A stretch of DNA of 64,000 nucleotides from Verrucomicrobiota bacterium (GTDB lineage: Bacteria; Verrucomicrobiota; Verrucomicrobiia; Limisphaerales; J093), in NCBI GenBank assembly GCA_022710935.1, contig JAKLFY010000001.1, positions 1 through 64,000 on the forward strand. Reading direction: 5' to 3'. Below the pieces are notes generated by a model. It was not told the DNA's origin and made no database searches. It saw nothing but the letters and a program-made list of their open reading frames with translations. Positions 17,193 to 25,137 of this stretch are shown one piece after another (the first letter of the stretch is position 1; each line of letters begins with the position of its first letter). The position numbers and the translations under genes were made by a program.

Positions 17193-18263
17193 CTACGATG
17201 GATTGATCGCCAAATCGTCGTCGTCGTCGTCGCGCGGGGGGGCAGGCGAGCGGTCGGCTTGTCGGCAAGCCCTGGTCCGGGCAGTCGTAGGTTTGGCGAT
17301 GGCGGGGGAGGGATCGACGGGTTGCTCGGTCGGCGTTTCCGTCGAGGCGTCCGCATCCTCGATCCCCGGGCTGGCAAAGGGATTCCCGGAGGCATCGGAA
17401 GCAGGTGTGGGCGCGCTGAACGGGCTCGGAGGCTCGCCGAAAGGGCTCGGGGGTGGGCCTTCGGGAATGCGCAGCGGGCTGATCAGGAGGTAGGCGGTGT
17501 TGACCAGCAGGTGGAGTCCGTGGATCAGCATCAACTCGCCCAGACTGAGGCGGCGGAGGCCGTAGCCGAAGAGAGCGGCGCACATGATGAGCGCTCCCGG
17601 CAGCAGGGCTGCGAATGCCAGTTTCCAACACCCGCCAAGACCGGGCTGTCGGCCCAGCAGGAGCGCATACGCCCTGAGCGGGATGGTCAGGAGCGTTGCG
17701 ATGATCGCCCACAGCGCCAGCAGAATGACAAACGTTGTGCCAGCCACTGTGGCCAGAGCGTGCGGACGCCAGGCGCCCCAAAGGGGATCCAGTTCAGTGC
17801 GATTGAGCGCCAGCACGTAGCCGGGAGGGTAGGGGATCTCGATGTATCCCAGCAGGGAAGAGGCGTGCAGGCTGGTCGACCGGAAGTTGAACTGGAGGTC
17901 GGCGGTGTGCTTTGGCGGAGAAGTCCCCGGCGGCGTGACCGAGATGGACACGAAGGAGCCATCGGCCAAGGACATTGCCTGGCCGGCGGGCCAGACCAGG
18001 TGTCCGTTGTCGATGGCTCCCTCCGCCGGAAGGCGGGCGATGGCCATGCTGATCGTGGGAGACCACACGGTGACCGCCAGGCGCCACACAGCCGCGCTGA
18101 CCAGCAAGGCAACCAGCGCCGCCACCGCGAGCAGACGTCCGGCAGGCGCGGCGGCAAACGCGGCGACCCCGCCAAAGGTCAACGGTTGCCATGCTTCCAG
18201 AGGCGCGGCGGGAGGGGTGGAAAGAGTGGAATCCACGAAAGGCCGAGACCGTCTAACCCGCAT
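17193..18263 (-). CDS. Membrane protein of unknown function
   Basis: 356 residues, family not recognised. Hydrophobic segments suggest a helix near 33-62, an extracytoplasmic domain of about 100 residues (LPAEGAIDNGHLVWPAGQA to PPGYVLALNRTELDPLWGAW), and three further helices near 168-196, 206-236 and 241-262. The C-terminal 90 residues are Pro/Ser/Ala-rich and end in an Asp run (encoded by a short GTC/GAC repeat near 17217-17234). It lies downstream of the DUF6941-type gene in the same direction, separated by a family A repeat. Confidence 0.65.
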   Translation of the reverse strand: MRVRRSRPFVDSTLSTPPAAPLEAWQPLTFGGVAAFAAAPAGRLLAVAALVALLVSAAVWRLAVTVWSPTISMAIARLPAEGAIDNGHLVWPAGQAMSLADGSFVSISVTPPGTSPPKHTADLQFNFRSTSLHASSLLGYIEIPYPPGYVLALNRTELDPLWGAWRPHALATVAGTTFVILLALWAIIATLLTIPLRAYALLLGRQPGLGGCWKLAFAALLPGALIMCAALFGYGLRRLSLGELMLIHGLHLLVNTAYLLISPLRIPEGPPPSPFGEPPSPFSAPTPASDASGNPFASPGIEDADASTETPTEQPVDPSPAIAKPTTARTRACRQADRSPAPPRDDDDDDLAINPS

Positions 18264-18279
18264 ATTTCATACTCCGGCC

Positions 18280-18370
18280 GGGCGCGGTCTTGCTTTCCTG
18301 GCCTGCATGCTGACCTCTCTTGTGAACTCCGGCTTCGCCGTGGCAAAAAGTGGTGAGAAATGCAGGCCAG
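18280..18370 (-). repeat. Family A structured intergenic repeat, copy 1
   Basis: The ends CTGGCCTGCAT (18298-18308) and ATGCAGGCCAG (18360-18370) are perfect 11-bp inverted arms. The interior carries CTCCGGCTTCGCCGTGG and AAAAAGTGGTGAGAA. A conserved flank GGCGCGGTCTTGCTTTC precedes it on the plus strand. On the minus strand the element begins about 4 bp after the stop of the upstream gene. Near-identical copies lie at 22852-22942 and 46760-46842, and a diverged one at 49959-50048. Confidence 0.85.
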
Positions 18371-18374
18371 GGGT

Positions 18375-18827
18375 CTACTGCGTCTCGGTGGGCGCTGGGG
18401 GCGGGGTGTCCGCCTCCGGCGCTCCCTTGGCGGGCGGTTGGAGCATCAGGGGGATCGGGTAGCGCAGCTTCATGACATCGTCGACCAGGATCTCGATGTG
18501 ATAGACGCCGACGCTGGGGAACTCGATCTGCGTGAAGACCGTGACATTGACCGCGTGGTGCGAGGCATCCTGAAGGCCAAAGCGCATGGGATTCTGGCGC
18601 AGCACCGTGATGCCGTCGGGAGCGATGATCCGGACGTTCTGCGTGAAGACACCAATCCCGGCAGTCCATCGGTTGAAGATGCACAGCTTGAACGCGGTGA
18701 TCGGCACCTGGGGGACGCGGATCACGCCGATGACGCCGATGATGATGAAGTTGCCCGAGGTCTCCTGGCGGACGTCCTCACACAGGAGGGAGGCTTGGAG
18801 ATCGGGAAGAATACGAGCGGGTTGCAT
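18375..18827 (-). CDS. DUF6941-like protein
   Basis: 150 residues without signal peptide or membrane helix. The pattern ASLLCEDVRQETSGNFIIIG followed by a beta-rich core resembles the DUF6941 family (function unknown), from memory. The C-terminus is Pro/Glu/Thr-rich. It follows folD by 36 bp in the same direction and is probably in the same transcript. The stop is directly followed by a family A repeat. Confidence 0.65.
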   Translation of the reverse strand: MQPARILPDLQASLLCEDVRQETSGNFIIIGVIGVIRVPQVPITAFKLCIFNRWTAGIGVFTQNVRIIAPDGITVLRQNPMRFGLQDASHHAVNVTVFTQIEFPSVGVYHIEILVDDVMKLRYPIPLMLQPPAKGAPEADTPPPAPTETQ

Positions 18828-18863
18828 AACGATTCGAGTTCGAGACTGTTGGGTTCTGTTCGT

Positions 18864-19778
18864 CTAAGTTTGAGGGTCGAAGGTTCGCGGTCGCGCCGAG
18901 GTCTCGGCAGCCCGCACCGTGTTCTGCATCAGCATGGCGATCGTCATCGGACCCACTCCACCCGGATTGGGCGTCAGACGCCCCGCCACCTCCCGGACGG
19001 AGTCGAAATCGACGTCGCCGACCAGACGATAGCCGGTCTTGGCGGACGGATCCGGCTCGCGGTTCACACCGACGTCGATGACCACGGCGCCCGGTTTGAT
19101 CATGTCGGCTTTGACGAATCGCGCCACGCCCAGCGCCGCGATCAGAATGTCGGCGCGGCGGCAATGCACCGCGATGTCGCGTGTCATGGAATGGCAAACC
19201 GTGACGGTTGCGTTGGCGTGCCGGGCCTTTTGCACCAGGAGCGCCGCCATCGGCTTGCCGACAATCGTCCCCCGTCCGAGAACCACCACGTCCGCCCCCT
19301 CGATCCGCACGCCGGATCGAATGAGCAGTTCATGCACCCCGGCCGGTGTGCAGGGGACAAATCCGGTCGTGTCCCCCAGCAGCAGCTTACCCACATTGAC
19401 CGGATGAAAGCCGTCAACGTCCTTGTCCGGTGAAACCGACTTGTACACCCGCGCGGCATCGATGTGGCGTGGCAGTGGCGCCTGCACCAGGATCCCATGG
19501 ACCCCGGAATCCGCGTTGAGCCGGCCGATCAACTCGATCAAGGCGCCCTCAGTCGCGCCCTCGGGCAGGACTTCGGTCGTCGAACGAATGCCCAACCGCT
19601 GGCTCATCCGCTCCTTCATGCCCACATACACGCGGGAAGCGGGATCCTCGCCGACCCGCACAAAAGCCAACCCCGGCGCCTGCCCGCGCGCCTTCAGCGA
19701 CGCAATGCGCTCTGCCGTCTCGCGGTGAATCTGTTCCGCAATCGCCCGCCCATCGATGAGATTGTCGCTCGGTGTCAT
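18864..19778 (-). CDS. folD: Bifunctional methylenetetrahydrofolate dehydrogenase/cyclohydrolase
   Basis: Interconverts methylene-, methenyl- and formyl-tetrahydrofolate. The ATG at 19778 overlaps the upstream stop as ATGA and gives 304 residues, close to the family norm; the frame remains open further upstream. The catalytic lysine is in SRVYVGMKERM. Other signatures are GILVQAPLPRHID, PDKDVDGFHPVNVGKL, VLGRGTIVGKPMA for NADP binding, and TPNPGGVGPMTIAML near the end. Confidence 0.96.
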   Translation of the reverse strand: MTPSDNLIDGRAIAEQIHRETAERIASLKARGQAPGLAFVRVGEDPASRVYVGMKERMSQRLGIRSTTEVLPEGATEGALIELIGRLNADSGVHGILVQAPLPRHIDAARVYKSVSPDKDVDGFHPVNVGKLLLGDTTGFVPCTPAGVHELLIRSGVRIEGADVVVLGRGTIVGKPMAALLVQKARHANATVTVCHSMTRDIAVHCRRADILIAALGVARFVKADMIKPGAVVIDVGVNREPDPSAKTGYRLVGDVDFDSVREVAGRLTPNPGGVGPMTIAMLMQNTVRAAETSARPRTFDPQT

Positions 19779-20962
19779 GGAGCCAACTGAATCGTCCGCG
19801 CCTCGAAGATCGGCAGGTTGGGCCAACCGGGCGCACTCCGTTCCTCTCCAGTAATGATCACCCGCTGCCCGCGGTAAAGCGCCAATTGAACCTCGTCGGA
19901 CGCCGGCATGACGAAGTTGAGGTCCCGGCCCGTCTCCAAAGACCTCAATTTGTGCCTGGCTGGAGCTTGAATGTGCAAGGCCTCGAGCAGAACACCTTCA
20001 CGCTGGATGATCCGATGCGATCCGGACGCTGGGGCGGCAGAGGCCGTGCGCGAAGTCCAGAGACGGTCTGTGAGGCGTGCGGACGGCTGAACTGCGGCGG
20101 GCACCGCGGCTGGGCTGGCCGGCATGGGCTTGCCAGCCATCGAACCACCCCGACTCTCGGGCCTCGGCACGGTATCCAGTGCAACCGCAGCGTGCGGTCG
20201 CTCGACCGGTTTCGGCTCCTGCGCCGGCGGTTGGAGAGCGACCGGAACCGCCACTGTCATCGCTGAGACCTGAGCCTCAGGAGCCGGGGCCGACGGCGTC
20301 GCTTGCGGCGTCGGTTCGCTCGTCGCCGCGGCCGGAGTCTCTCGAGTCCTGTCCGAACTCGCGGCGACAGACCTTTCGACGGGCGGCGGTGTCGCCGCTG
20401 GTGCTACCGCATCCGCCCGGTGGGGTCGGGCCGCGGACACCGTCGCGGGTTGGAGCGCTGCAAAGGCAGCCGCGATGTAGGCATACGTGCCCGATGGCGG
20501 TTCGATCTCCATCCAGTCGTCCACGATGCGAATCTCTCGAACGCTCTCGCCTTGGGCGAGATGGCCCAGGACGCTGTATCGATCGCCCGGCCCGGCCCGC
20601 ACATTGAGGCGGCTGGCGGTGACCGTCCTGGTCGTGCGATCGATGAAACCGGCATGCACCCACACAGGGGTGTCTTCGGGAAGGCGGATTTTGTGCCACT
20701 GGACGACCTCGCCCCGGCGGGACGGGCTCAGGCTGAGCGAATCGATCACAACCAACGTTTCTCCCTCGACGACTTGGGTCACCACCTCGCTGGAAAGGGT
20801 TGGACGGCCCCGCAGGTTGACGCGGTCTCCCGTGACGATGGCCACCGTATCGGCGTGAATGCCGAGGGCAAAAGCAAACCCTGGCACGACCCGCAGGACC
20901 AGATCCCAGACTCGCCGGCAGGTCGACCTCGAAAACGGATGCTGAATCCGGGCCGATCTCAA
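19775..20962 (-). CDS. Exported double-SH3b protein
   Basis: 395 residues. An N-terminal signal-like hydrophobic stretch (about 20-36) precedes two bacterial SH3 domains: GDRVNLRGRPTLSSEVVTQV (about 45-105) and ASRLNVRAGPGDRYSVLGHL (about 115-170), each with the RxGPS-like turn typical of SH3b. A Pro/Ala-rich linker of about 150 residues leads to a C-terminal region containing LRSLETGRDLNFVMPASDEV that I do not recognise. SH3b domains commonly bind peptidoglycan or cell-surface polymers. ATGA overlaps join it to the pseudouridine synthase upstream and folD downstream. Confidence 0.8.
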   Translation of the reverse strand: MRSARIQHPFSRSTCRRVWDLVLRVVPGFAFALGIHADTVAIVTGDRVNLRGRPTLSSEVVTQVVEGETLVVIDSLSLSPSRRGEVVQWHKIRLPEDTPVWVHAGFIDRTTRTVTASRLNVRAGPGDRYSVLGHLAQGESVREIRIVDDWMEIEPPSGTYAYIAAAFAALQPATVSAARPHRADAVAPAATPPPVERSVAASSDRTRETPAAATSEPTPQATPSAPAPEAQVSAMTVAVPVALQPPAQEPKPVERPHAAVALDTVPRPESRGGSMAGKPMPASPAAVPAAVQPSARLTDRLWTSRTASAAPASGSHRIIQREGVLLEALHIQAPARHKLRSLETGRDLNFVMPASDEVQLALYRGQRVIITGEERSAPGWPNLPIFEARTIQLAP

Positions 20963-21756
20963 CGCCGTCCTCCCTCGTCTGAGCCAGTCCGCATGGCGTT
21001 CGGAACAGCGGCGGCATCGGCCCGCGCCGGTCGGGGCGCCGCATCGGCTGCCATTCTCAGGGCGCGAATCTCGCTGGGCGTCAGAACGCGGTACTTGCCG
21101 GGCGGCAATTCGCCGAGCTTGATTGGGCCGATCTGCGTTCGCGTCAACGAGAGCACCGGGAAGCTCTGCGACTCGAACAGGCGCCGCACCTCGCGATGCT
21201 TGCCTTCGATCAGTTCGAGTTCGACCATGCTGCGGGTCGCGTTGGCGGAACGAAGCCGCGCGCGCTGTGCGCGAAGCAGTTCTCCGCTTTCCATGACGCC
21301 CGCTTCGAGCCGCCTCAAGACATCCTCGGTCACCCGCCCCTCGACGGTCGCCAGGTACTTCTTGCGCACCCCGTATCGCGGATGTGTGAGCCGGAGGCAG
21401 AAATCGCCATCGTTTGTCAGCAGGAGGAGTCCTTCAGTGTCGCGGTCCAGTCGCCCGACCGAATAGAGGAATGACCAGTCGCGCGGCAGGAGATCGCTGA
21501 TGGGCGCCTGCCCCCGCTCGACCTGGCGTGAGCAGACGTACCCGGCCGGTTTGTTGAGCGCAACGTGCAATTTCCGACGCGGCCGGACCTCGCGATCGTC
21601 ACATCGCACCACGTCCACGTCCCCATCCACCTGCGTGCCGAGCTGGCAGACGGTGCGACCATTCACGCTGACCCGCCCGGCCACGATCATGGCTTCGGAG
21701 GCACGCCGGGATGCAATCCCTGCGTCGGCGAGGTATCTCTGCAGCCGGACTTTCAC
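20959..21756 (-). CDS. rRNA pseudouridine synthase, RsuA/RluB family
   Basis: 265 residues. The N-terminal S4 RNA-binding domain MKVRLQRYLADAGIASRRAS is followed by the synthase domain with NKPAGYVCS and the catalytic aspartate in GRLDRDTEGLLLLTNDG. EGKHREVRRLFE near 185-195 is also typical. The exact target (23S position 2605 as RluB, or 16S 516 as RsuA) cannot be told from sequence alone. First gene of a minus-strand run coupled by ATGA to the SH3 protein. Confidence 0.92.
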   Translation of the reverse strand: MKVRLQRYLADAGIASRRASEAMIVAGRVSVNGRTVCQLGTQVDGDVDVVRCDDREVRPRRKLHVALNKPAGYVCSRQVERGQAPISDLLPRDWSFLYSVGRLDRDTEGLLLLTNDGDFCLRLTHPRYGVRKKYLATVEGRVTEDVLRRLEAGVMESGELLRAQRARLRSANATRSMVELELIEGKHREVRRLFESQSFPVLSLTRTQIGPIKLGELPPGKYRVLTPSEIRALRMAADAAPRPARADAAAVPNAMRTGSDEGGRR

Positions 21757-21816
21757 TCGGATCCGGGCTTCCCGCCCCGCCGCGATGGCCTCGAGCGCCA
21801 GGGCAGGTCGGCGCGT

Positions 21817-21972
21817 TTAACTCTCGGGCTTGGTCTTGACGAGACCGGTGACGCGGTCTCCGCCCTTCCACTGCCCGCGTTTCTTGAGCAATTCCACACG
21901 TTCAAAACGTTTCAAAACGGTCCGCTTCGCGCCCAAGGTGGCGGCGGCGCGGAGACTTCGGTGTTGTGACAT
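21817..21972 (-). CDS. Small basic protein of the Planctomycetes/Verrucomicrobia type
   Basis: 51 residues from the ATG at 21972, rich in Lys and Arg: MSQHRSLRAAATLGAKRTVL, then KRFERVELLKKRGQWKGGDR and a TGLVKTKPES tail. I recognise this as the short conserved small basic protein annotated in Planctomycetes and Verrucomicrobia; its function is not known to me. An RNA-binding or ribosome-associated role would fit the charge but is inference. It stands alone between hisA and the pseudouridine synthase. Confidence 0.85.
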   Translation of the reverse strand: MSQHRSLRAAATLGAKRTVLKRFERVELLKKRGQWKGGDRVTGLVKTKPES

Positions 21973-22052
21973 AAGCCTGATTCGATTACCCGCTGAGCTC
22001 GGGATTCCGAGCGCCGGTGTGTCTAGCACACGCGGGCGCGCTTGCCAAAACA

Positions 22053-22820
22053 TTATTTGGGCCGGACACGGCGGTTGAAGGCGACACAATCGACGTACCG
22101 CACCCCGGTGCCGCCGAAGATGTCGAGTGCGGACCCGATGGTGATGTCCACACGCCCCTGTCCAAGGCGCGTCACCGTTTCGAGATCGGCCAGGGACCTG
22201 GCGCCGCCGGCGTAGGTGATGGGGATGGGGGACCAGGCCGCCAGGTCGGCCACCAACGTCTCATCGATTCCCCGGCAAAGGCCCTCGATATCGACCGCAT
22301 GGATCAGAAACTCCGCGCACGAATCACCCAGGCGTTCGAGCGTCGCCCGGCTCAGGTCCAATCGGGTGAACTTCTGCCAGCGATCCGTCACAACCCAGTA
22401 GCGCCCCGCGCGTTGACGGCAGCTCAGATCGAGAACAAGCCGATCGCGCCCTACGGATCGGACCAGGGCGTCGAGCCGCTCACGGTCCAGGTGGCCGTCG
22501 CGGAAGACCCACGAGGTTACGATCACATGGGAGGCCCCGGCGTCGAGCCAGCCCTGTGCGTTGTCGAGCCGAATGCCGCCGCCGACCTGCAGTCCGCACG
22601 GATAGGCCGCCAACGCCTCGCACGCCGCCTCCTCGTTGCCGGGCCCGAGCATGATGACATGCCCGCCCTCCAGACCATCCCGGCGATACATCGCGGCGAA
22701 CCAGGCCGGGGAACGCTCCGAAATGAAATTGGTTCGGACCGCGGACGGATCGTCTCCCAAGGTCGCGCCCACGATTTGGGTCACCTTGCCCTCGCGCAGG
22801 TCGATGCAGGGACGAAACAC
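22053..22820 (-). CDS. hisA: Eukaryotic-type ProFAR isomerase (HisA)
   Basis: Fourth step of histidine synthesis: isomerises ProFAR to PRFAR. The 255 residues begin MFRPCIDLREGKVTQIVG, the signature of the form found in yeast HIS6 and a minority of bacteria, not the common bacterial HisA. The catalytic Asp of strand 1 is in CIDLREGK; the partner on the second half is in HAVDIEGL. GGGIRLDNA and TYAGGARSLADL supply the two phosphate sites of the (beta-alpha)8 barrel. No other his gene is nearby. Confidence 0.9.
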   Translation of the reverse strand: MFRPCIDLREGKVTQIVGATLGDDPSAVRTNFISERSPAWFAAMYRRDGLEGGHVIMLGPGNEEAACEALAAYPCGLQVGGGIRLDNAQGWLDAGASHVIVTSWVFRDGHLDRERLDALVRSVGRDRLVLDLSCRQRAGRYWVVTDRWQKFTRLDLSRATLERLGDSCAEFLIHAVDIEGLCRGIDETLVADLAAWSPIPITYAGGARSLADLETVTRLGQGRVDITIGSALDIFGGTGVRYVDCVAFNRRVRPK

Positions 22821-22851
22821 GGCGGCCTAGCCCGGTTATGCCACACGCTTC

Positions 22852-22942
22852 CGGCGCGGTTTTGCTTTCCTAACCTGCATGCGGACTTCTCTTGTGAACT
22901 CCGGCTTCGCGGCGGCAAAAAGTGGTGAGAAATGCAGGCTAG
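22852..22942 (-). repeat. Family A structured intergenic repeat, copy 2
   Basis: The conserved flank GGCGCGGTTTTGCTTTCC is followed by CCTGCATGCGGACTTCTCTT, CTCCGGCTTCGC and AAAAAGTGGTGAGAAATGCAGG. Arms CTAACCTGCAT and ATGCAGGCTAG pair with one mismatch. On the minus strand the TAG stop of the FG-GAP gene forms the first bases of the element. Confidence 0.85.
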
Positions 22943-24267
22943 CGGGCGATGCGTTTGGGCTGGGCAGCATCGTATTCGCTCTGGCTTACGGTCTTCACCT
23001 CCTGGAGGAAGACGGCGCCGCCCTTCTTGTTGCCGACAACGATGTCGGGCCGCTCGTCGCCATTCATGTCCAAGGCCATGACCTGGGTGCCCACGCCGGA
23101 GTTCTCATCGATCAGATGCGGCTCAAACTCCGCCGTCCGGCCCGGTCCGCGCACCAGCTTGTACCAATAGAGGACCGCCGGCGCGTTGGGATCGACGTCC
23201 CCCGCCGGTCCGTGCGCCCAGAATCGTTTGCCGGTGACGAGATCCTTCAAGCCGTCGCCGTCCATATCGACCAGGTCGAAGGCATGAGGCTGGGTGAACT
23301 TGACGCCGAAGGGACTGTCCGCCGGCTCTCGATTCATGAAGATGTGCGGCTTGAAAGTGATTTGGCCGCTCTCCCGCACTTGTTCATACCAGGCCAATCC
23401 GTGGCCGTGTGAGGCAAGGCAGGTGATGACATCGGCCAGTCCGTCGCCGTTCATGTCGTAGGCGAACATCTGGGCGCCGCCGACGGGCATGCCTTCCTGG
23501 GGCGGCGAGAAGGGGTAGGGATGGTGTTTCCAGACCGGATCTCCGGTCAGGGAGGCGGGTTGCTCCCACCACCCGTCTTTCTCGAGCAGATCGGGCCGCC
23601 CATCGCCGTTCACGTCTCCGACACCCAGTCCGTGATTGTACTTGTGATAGTTCTTGTTGGGCGTGACGGGGTGGAACGTCCAGGGCTGAGTCGGCTGGGC
23701 CGGATCCGGCATCGCATAGCCGAAGAACCCCCTCGAGTTGCAGATGAGCTCCGGCGCCGCATCCCCCACCAGATTGTCGAACATCGGCGATTCGTTGTCC
23801 ACGATGTCGAATGCCGTGTGCCGCGTCCAGTGTCCTGCCTTGTTGCGGGGGTTCTCGAACCAAGACGCCTCCTCGCCGGGCAGCCCGACGATCAGGATGT
23901 CCGTCCAGCCGTCTCCGTCGAAATCCCGTGTCCAGGTGAAAAAGTTGTCCGAGTACGCATTGTTCGAGCCAAGCGCCCCCTCGAATCCCGGCAGCGTCTC
24001 CTCCTCGCCAGCCGCGTTCTTGCGCTTGAAGGTGGCCGTCGCCGGGCGGTATTCGTTGCGCTTCGCGAACTCCGGCCCCTCCCACCAGAACGGGCCGTAA
24101 ACGGCATCCATCTTGCCGTCGCGGTTGAAATCCCCCGCCGCCGCCCCCTCGGCCCAGAAATGGGGTGTCAGTTGGATCTTCTTGAACGTGTGCAAGGATG
24201 CACCCCGCGCAAGACCCGGCAGAGCGACGGCAGTCAGAACAGCGCCGACGATGAACGTCTTGATCAT
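22939..24267 (-). CDS. Exported FG-GAP/VCBS repeat protein
   Basis: The ATG at 24267 is chosen because a clean signal peptide follows (MIKTFIVGAVLTAVALPGLA), giving 442 residues; the open frame is longer upstream. At least six calcium-binding FG-GAP-like blades are visible: DFNRDGKMDAVYG, DFDGDGWTDILIVG, DVNGDGRPDLLEKDG, DMNGDGLADVITCL, DMDGDGLKDLVTGKRFW and DMNGDERPDIVVGNKKG. This predicts an exported beta-propeller. Such proteins are common in Verrucomicrobia and Planctomycetes and their ligands are unknown. Confidence 0.88.
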   Translation of the reverse strand: MIKTFIVGAVLTAVALPGLARGASLHTFKKIQLTPHFWAEGAAAGDFNRDGKMDAVYGPFWWEGPEFAKRNEYRPATATFKRKNAAGEEETLPGFEGALGSNNAYSDNFFTWTRDFDGDGWTDILIVGLPGEEASWFENPRNKAGHWTRHTAFDIVDNESPMFDNLVGDAAPELICNSRGFFGYAMPDPAQPTQPWTFHPVTPNKNYHKYNHGLGVGDVNGDGRPDLLEKDGWWEQPASLTGDPVWKHHPYPFSPPQEGMPVGGAQMFAYDMNGDGLADVITCLASHGHGLAWYEQVRESGQITFKPHIFMNREPADSPFGVKFTQPHAFDLVDMDGDGLKDLVTGKRFWAHGPAGDVDPNAPAVLYWYKLVRGPGRTAEFEPHLIDENSGVGTQVMALDMNGDERPDIVVGNKKGGAVFLQEVKTVSQSEYDAAQPKRIAR

Positions 24268-24546
24268 GTGCAATCTCTGGCACTTCAATTGCCGTGGGTC
24301 AAGCCGGATGAAAGGGACTGCGCGCCCGAATCCGCGGCTCGGGAGCTTGCACTCCGATGCAAGAGACTGGCACAATGCCGAAACTTCGGCCGGCGCCCCT
24401 TGTTCCTGCCTGACAGCTCGGGCCATTCCGATGTTCGAGCCGGCATGGATTGGGCCAGCCGCTGCGATCCCTCAGGGTCGTTCGGTTGCACGAAGCGCCG
24501 AGCCCTGAACGGTAAAGACATGACAGCAATCCGTTGACGCCTGCAC

Positions 24547-25137
24547 ATGACGATCTCGATCATCCTGGCCCATCCGACTCCCGGCAGTTTCAATCACGCC
24601 ATCGCCGAAACCGTGCGCGCCGTCGCCGCAAACCGTGGCCACACCGTCCATTGGCACGACCTGTACGCCGAGGGCTTCGATCCGGTCCTGCCTTCCCACG
24701 AACTCCCGAAAGACGCCGCGCTCGATACTCGAATCGCCGGGCAGGTCGATGAAATCGTCGCCGCCGATGGAATTGTGATCGTCCACCCGAACTACTGGAG
24801 CCGGCCTCCGGCGATCTTGTGCGGGTGGGTGGACCGGGTCCTGCGGGCGGGTCGAGCCTACCAGTTTGTTCCCGACGGGAAAGGTGGCGGCAGGGCACAG
24901 GGCCTGCTCAAGGCCCGGTGGGGGATGGTTTTCAACACTGCAAACACGCCTCAGGAAATCGAGGAGAAGGTCCTGGGGGACCCGATCGAAGTCCATTGGC
25001 GCAAGGTGGTGTTCGGTCTCTGCGGCGTCACCGACGTCGCGCGACGCGTCTTCACTCCGGTCATCGTCAGCACGGATGACCAACGCCGCGCCTGGCTGGA
25101 CGAGGTGCGGGCCGTGGCCGAGAAGCACTTGCCATGA
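24547..25137 (+). CDS. Flavodoxin-fold NAD(P)H oxidoreductase
   Basis: 196 residues of the NQO1/MdaB/KefF group (Flavodoxin_2). The N-terminal strand and phosphate loop ISIILAHPTPGSFNHAI bind FMN or FAD; HPNYWSRPPAILCGWVDRVL is the typical central segment and EVHWRKVVFGLCGV the last. It probably reduces quinones or other electrophiles with two electrons. The stop overlaps the start of the giant lamin-tail gene as ATGA, although the functions seem unrelated. Confidence 0.85.
   Translation: MTISIILAHPTPGSFNHAIAETVRAVAANRGHTVHWHDLYAEGFDPVLPSHELPKDAALDTRIAGQVDEIVAADGIVIVHPNYWSRPPAILCGWVDRVLRAGRAYQFVPDGKGGGRAQGLLKARWGMVFNTANTPQEIEEKVLGDPIEVHWRKVVFGLCGVTDVARRVFTPVIVSTDDQRRAWLDEVRAVAEKHLP

Noticed and set aside
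17217-17234. Trinucleotide repeat as a possible phase-variation tract
   Set aside because: Only about five or six units, in frame, encoding an Asp run at a protein end; changes would not switch expression.
21973-22052. Possible tRNA between hisA and the small basic protein
   Set aside because: A few stem-like words are present, but no full cloverleaf with acceptor, D and T arms can be built.
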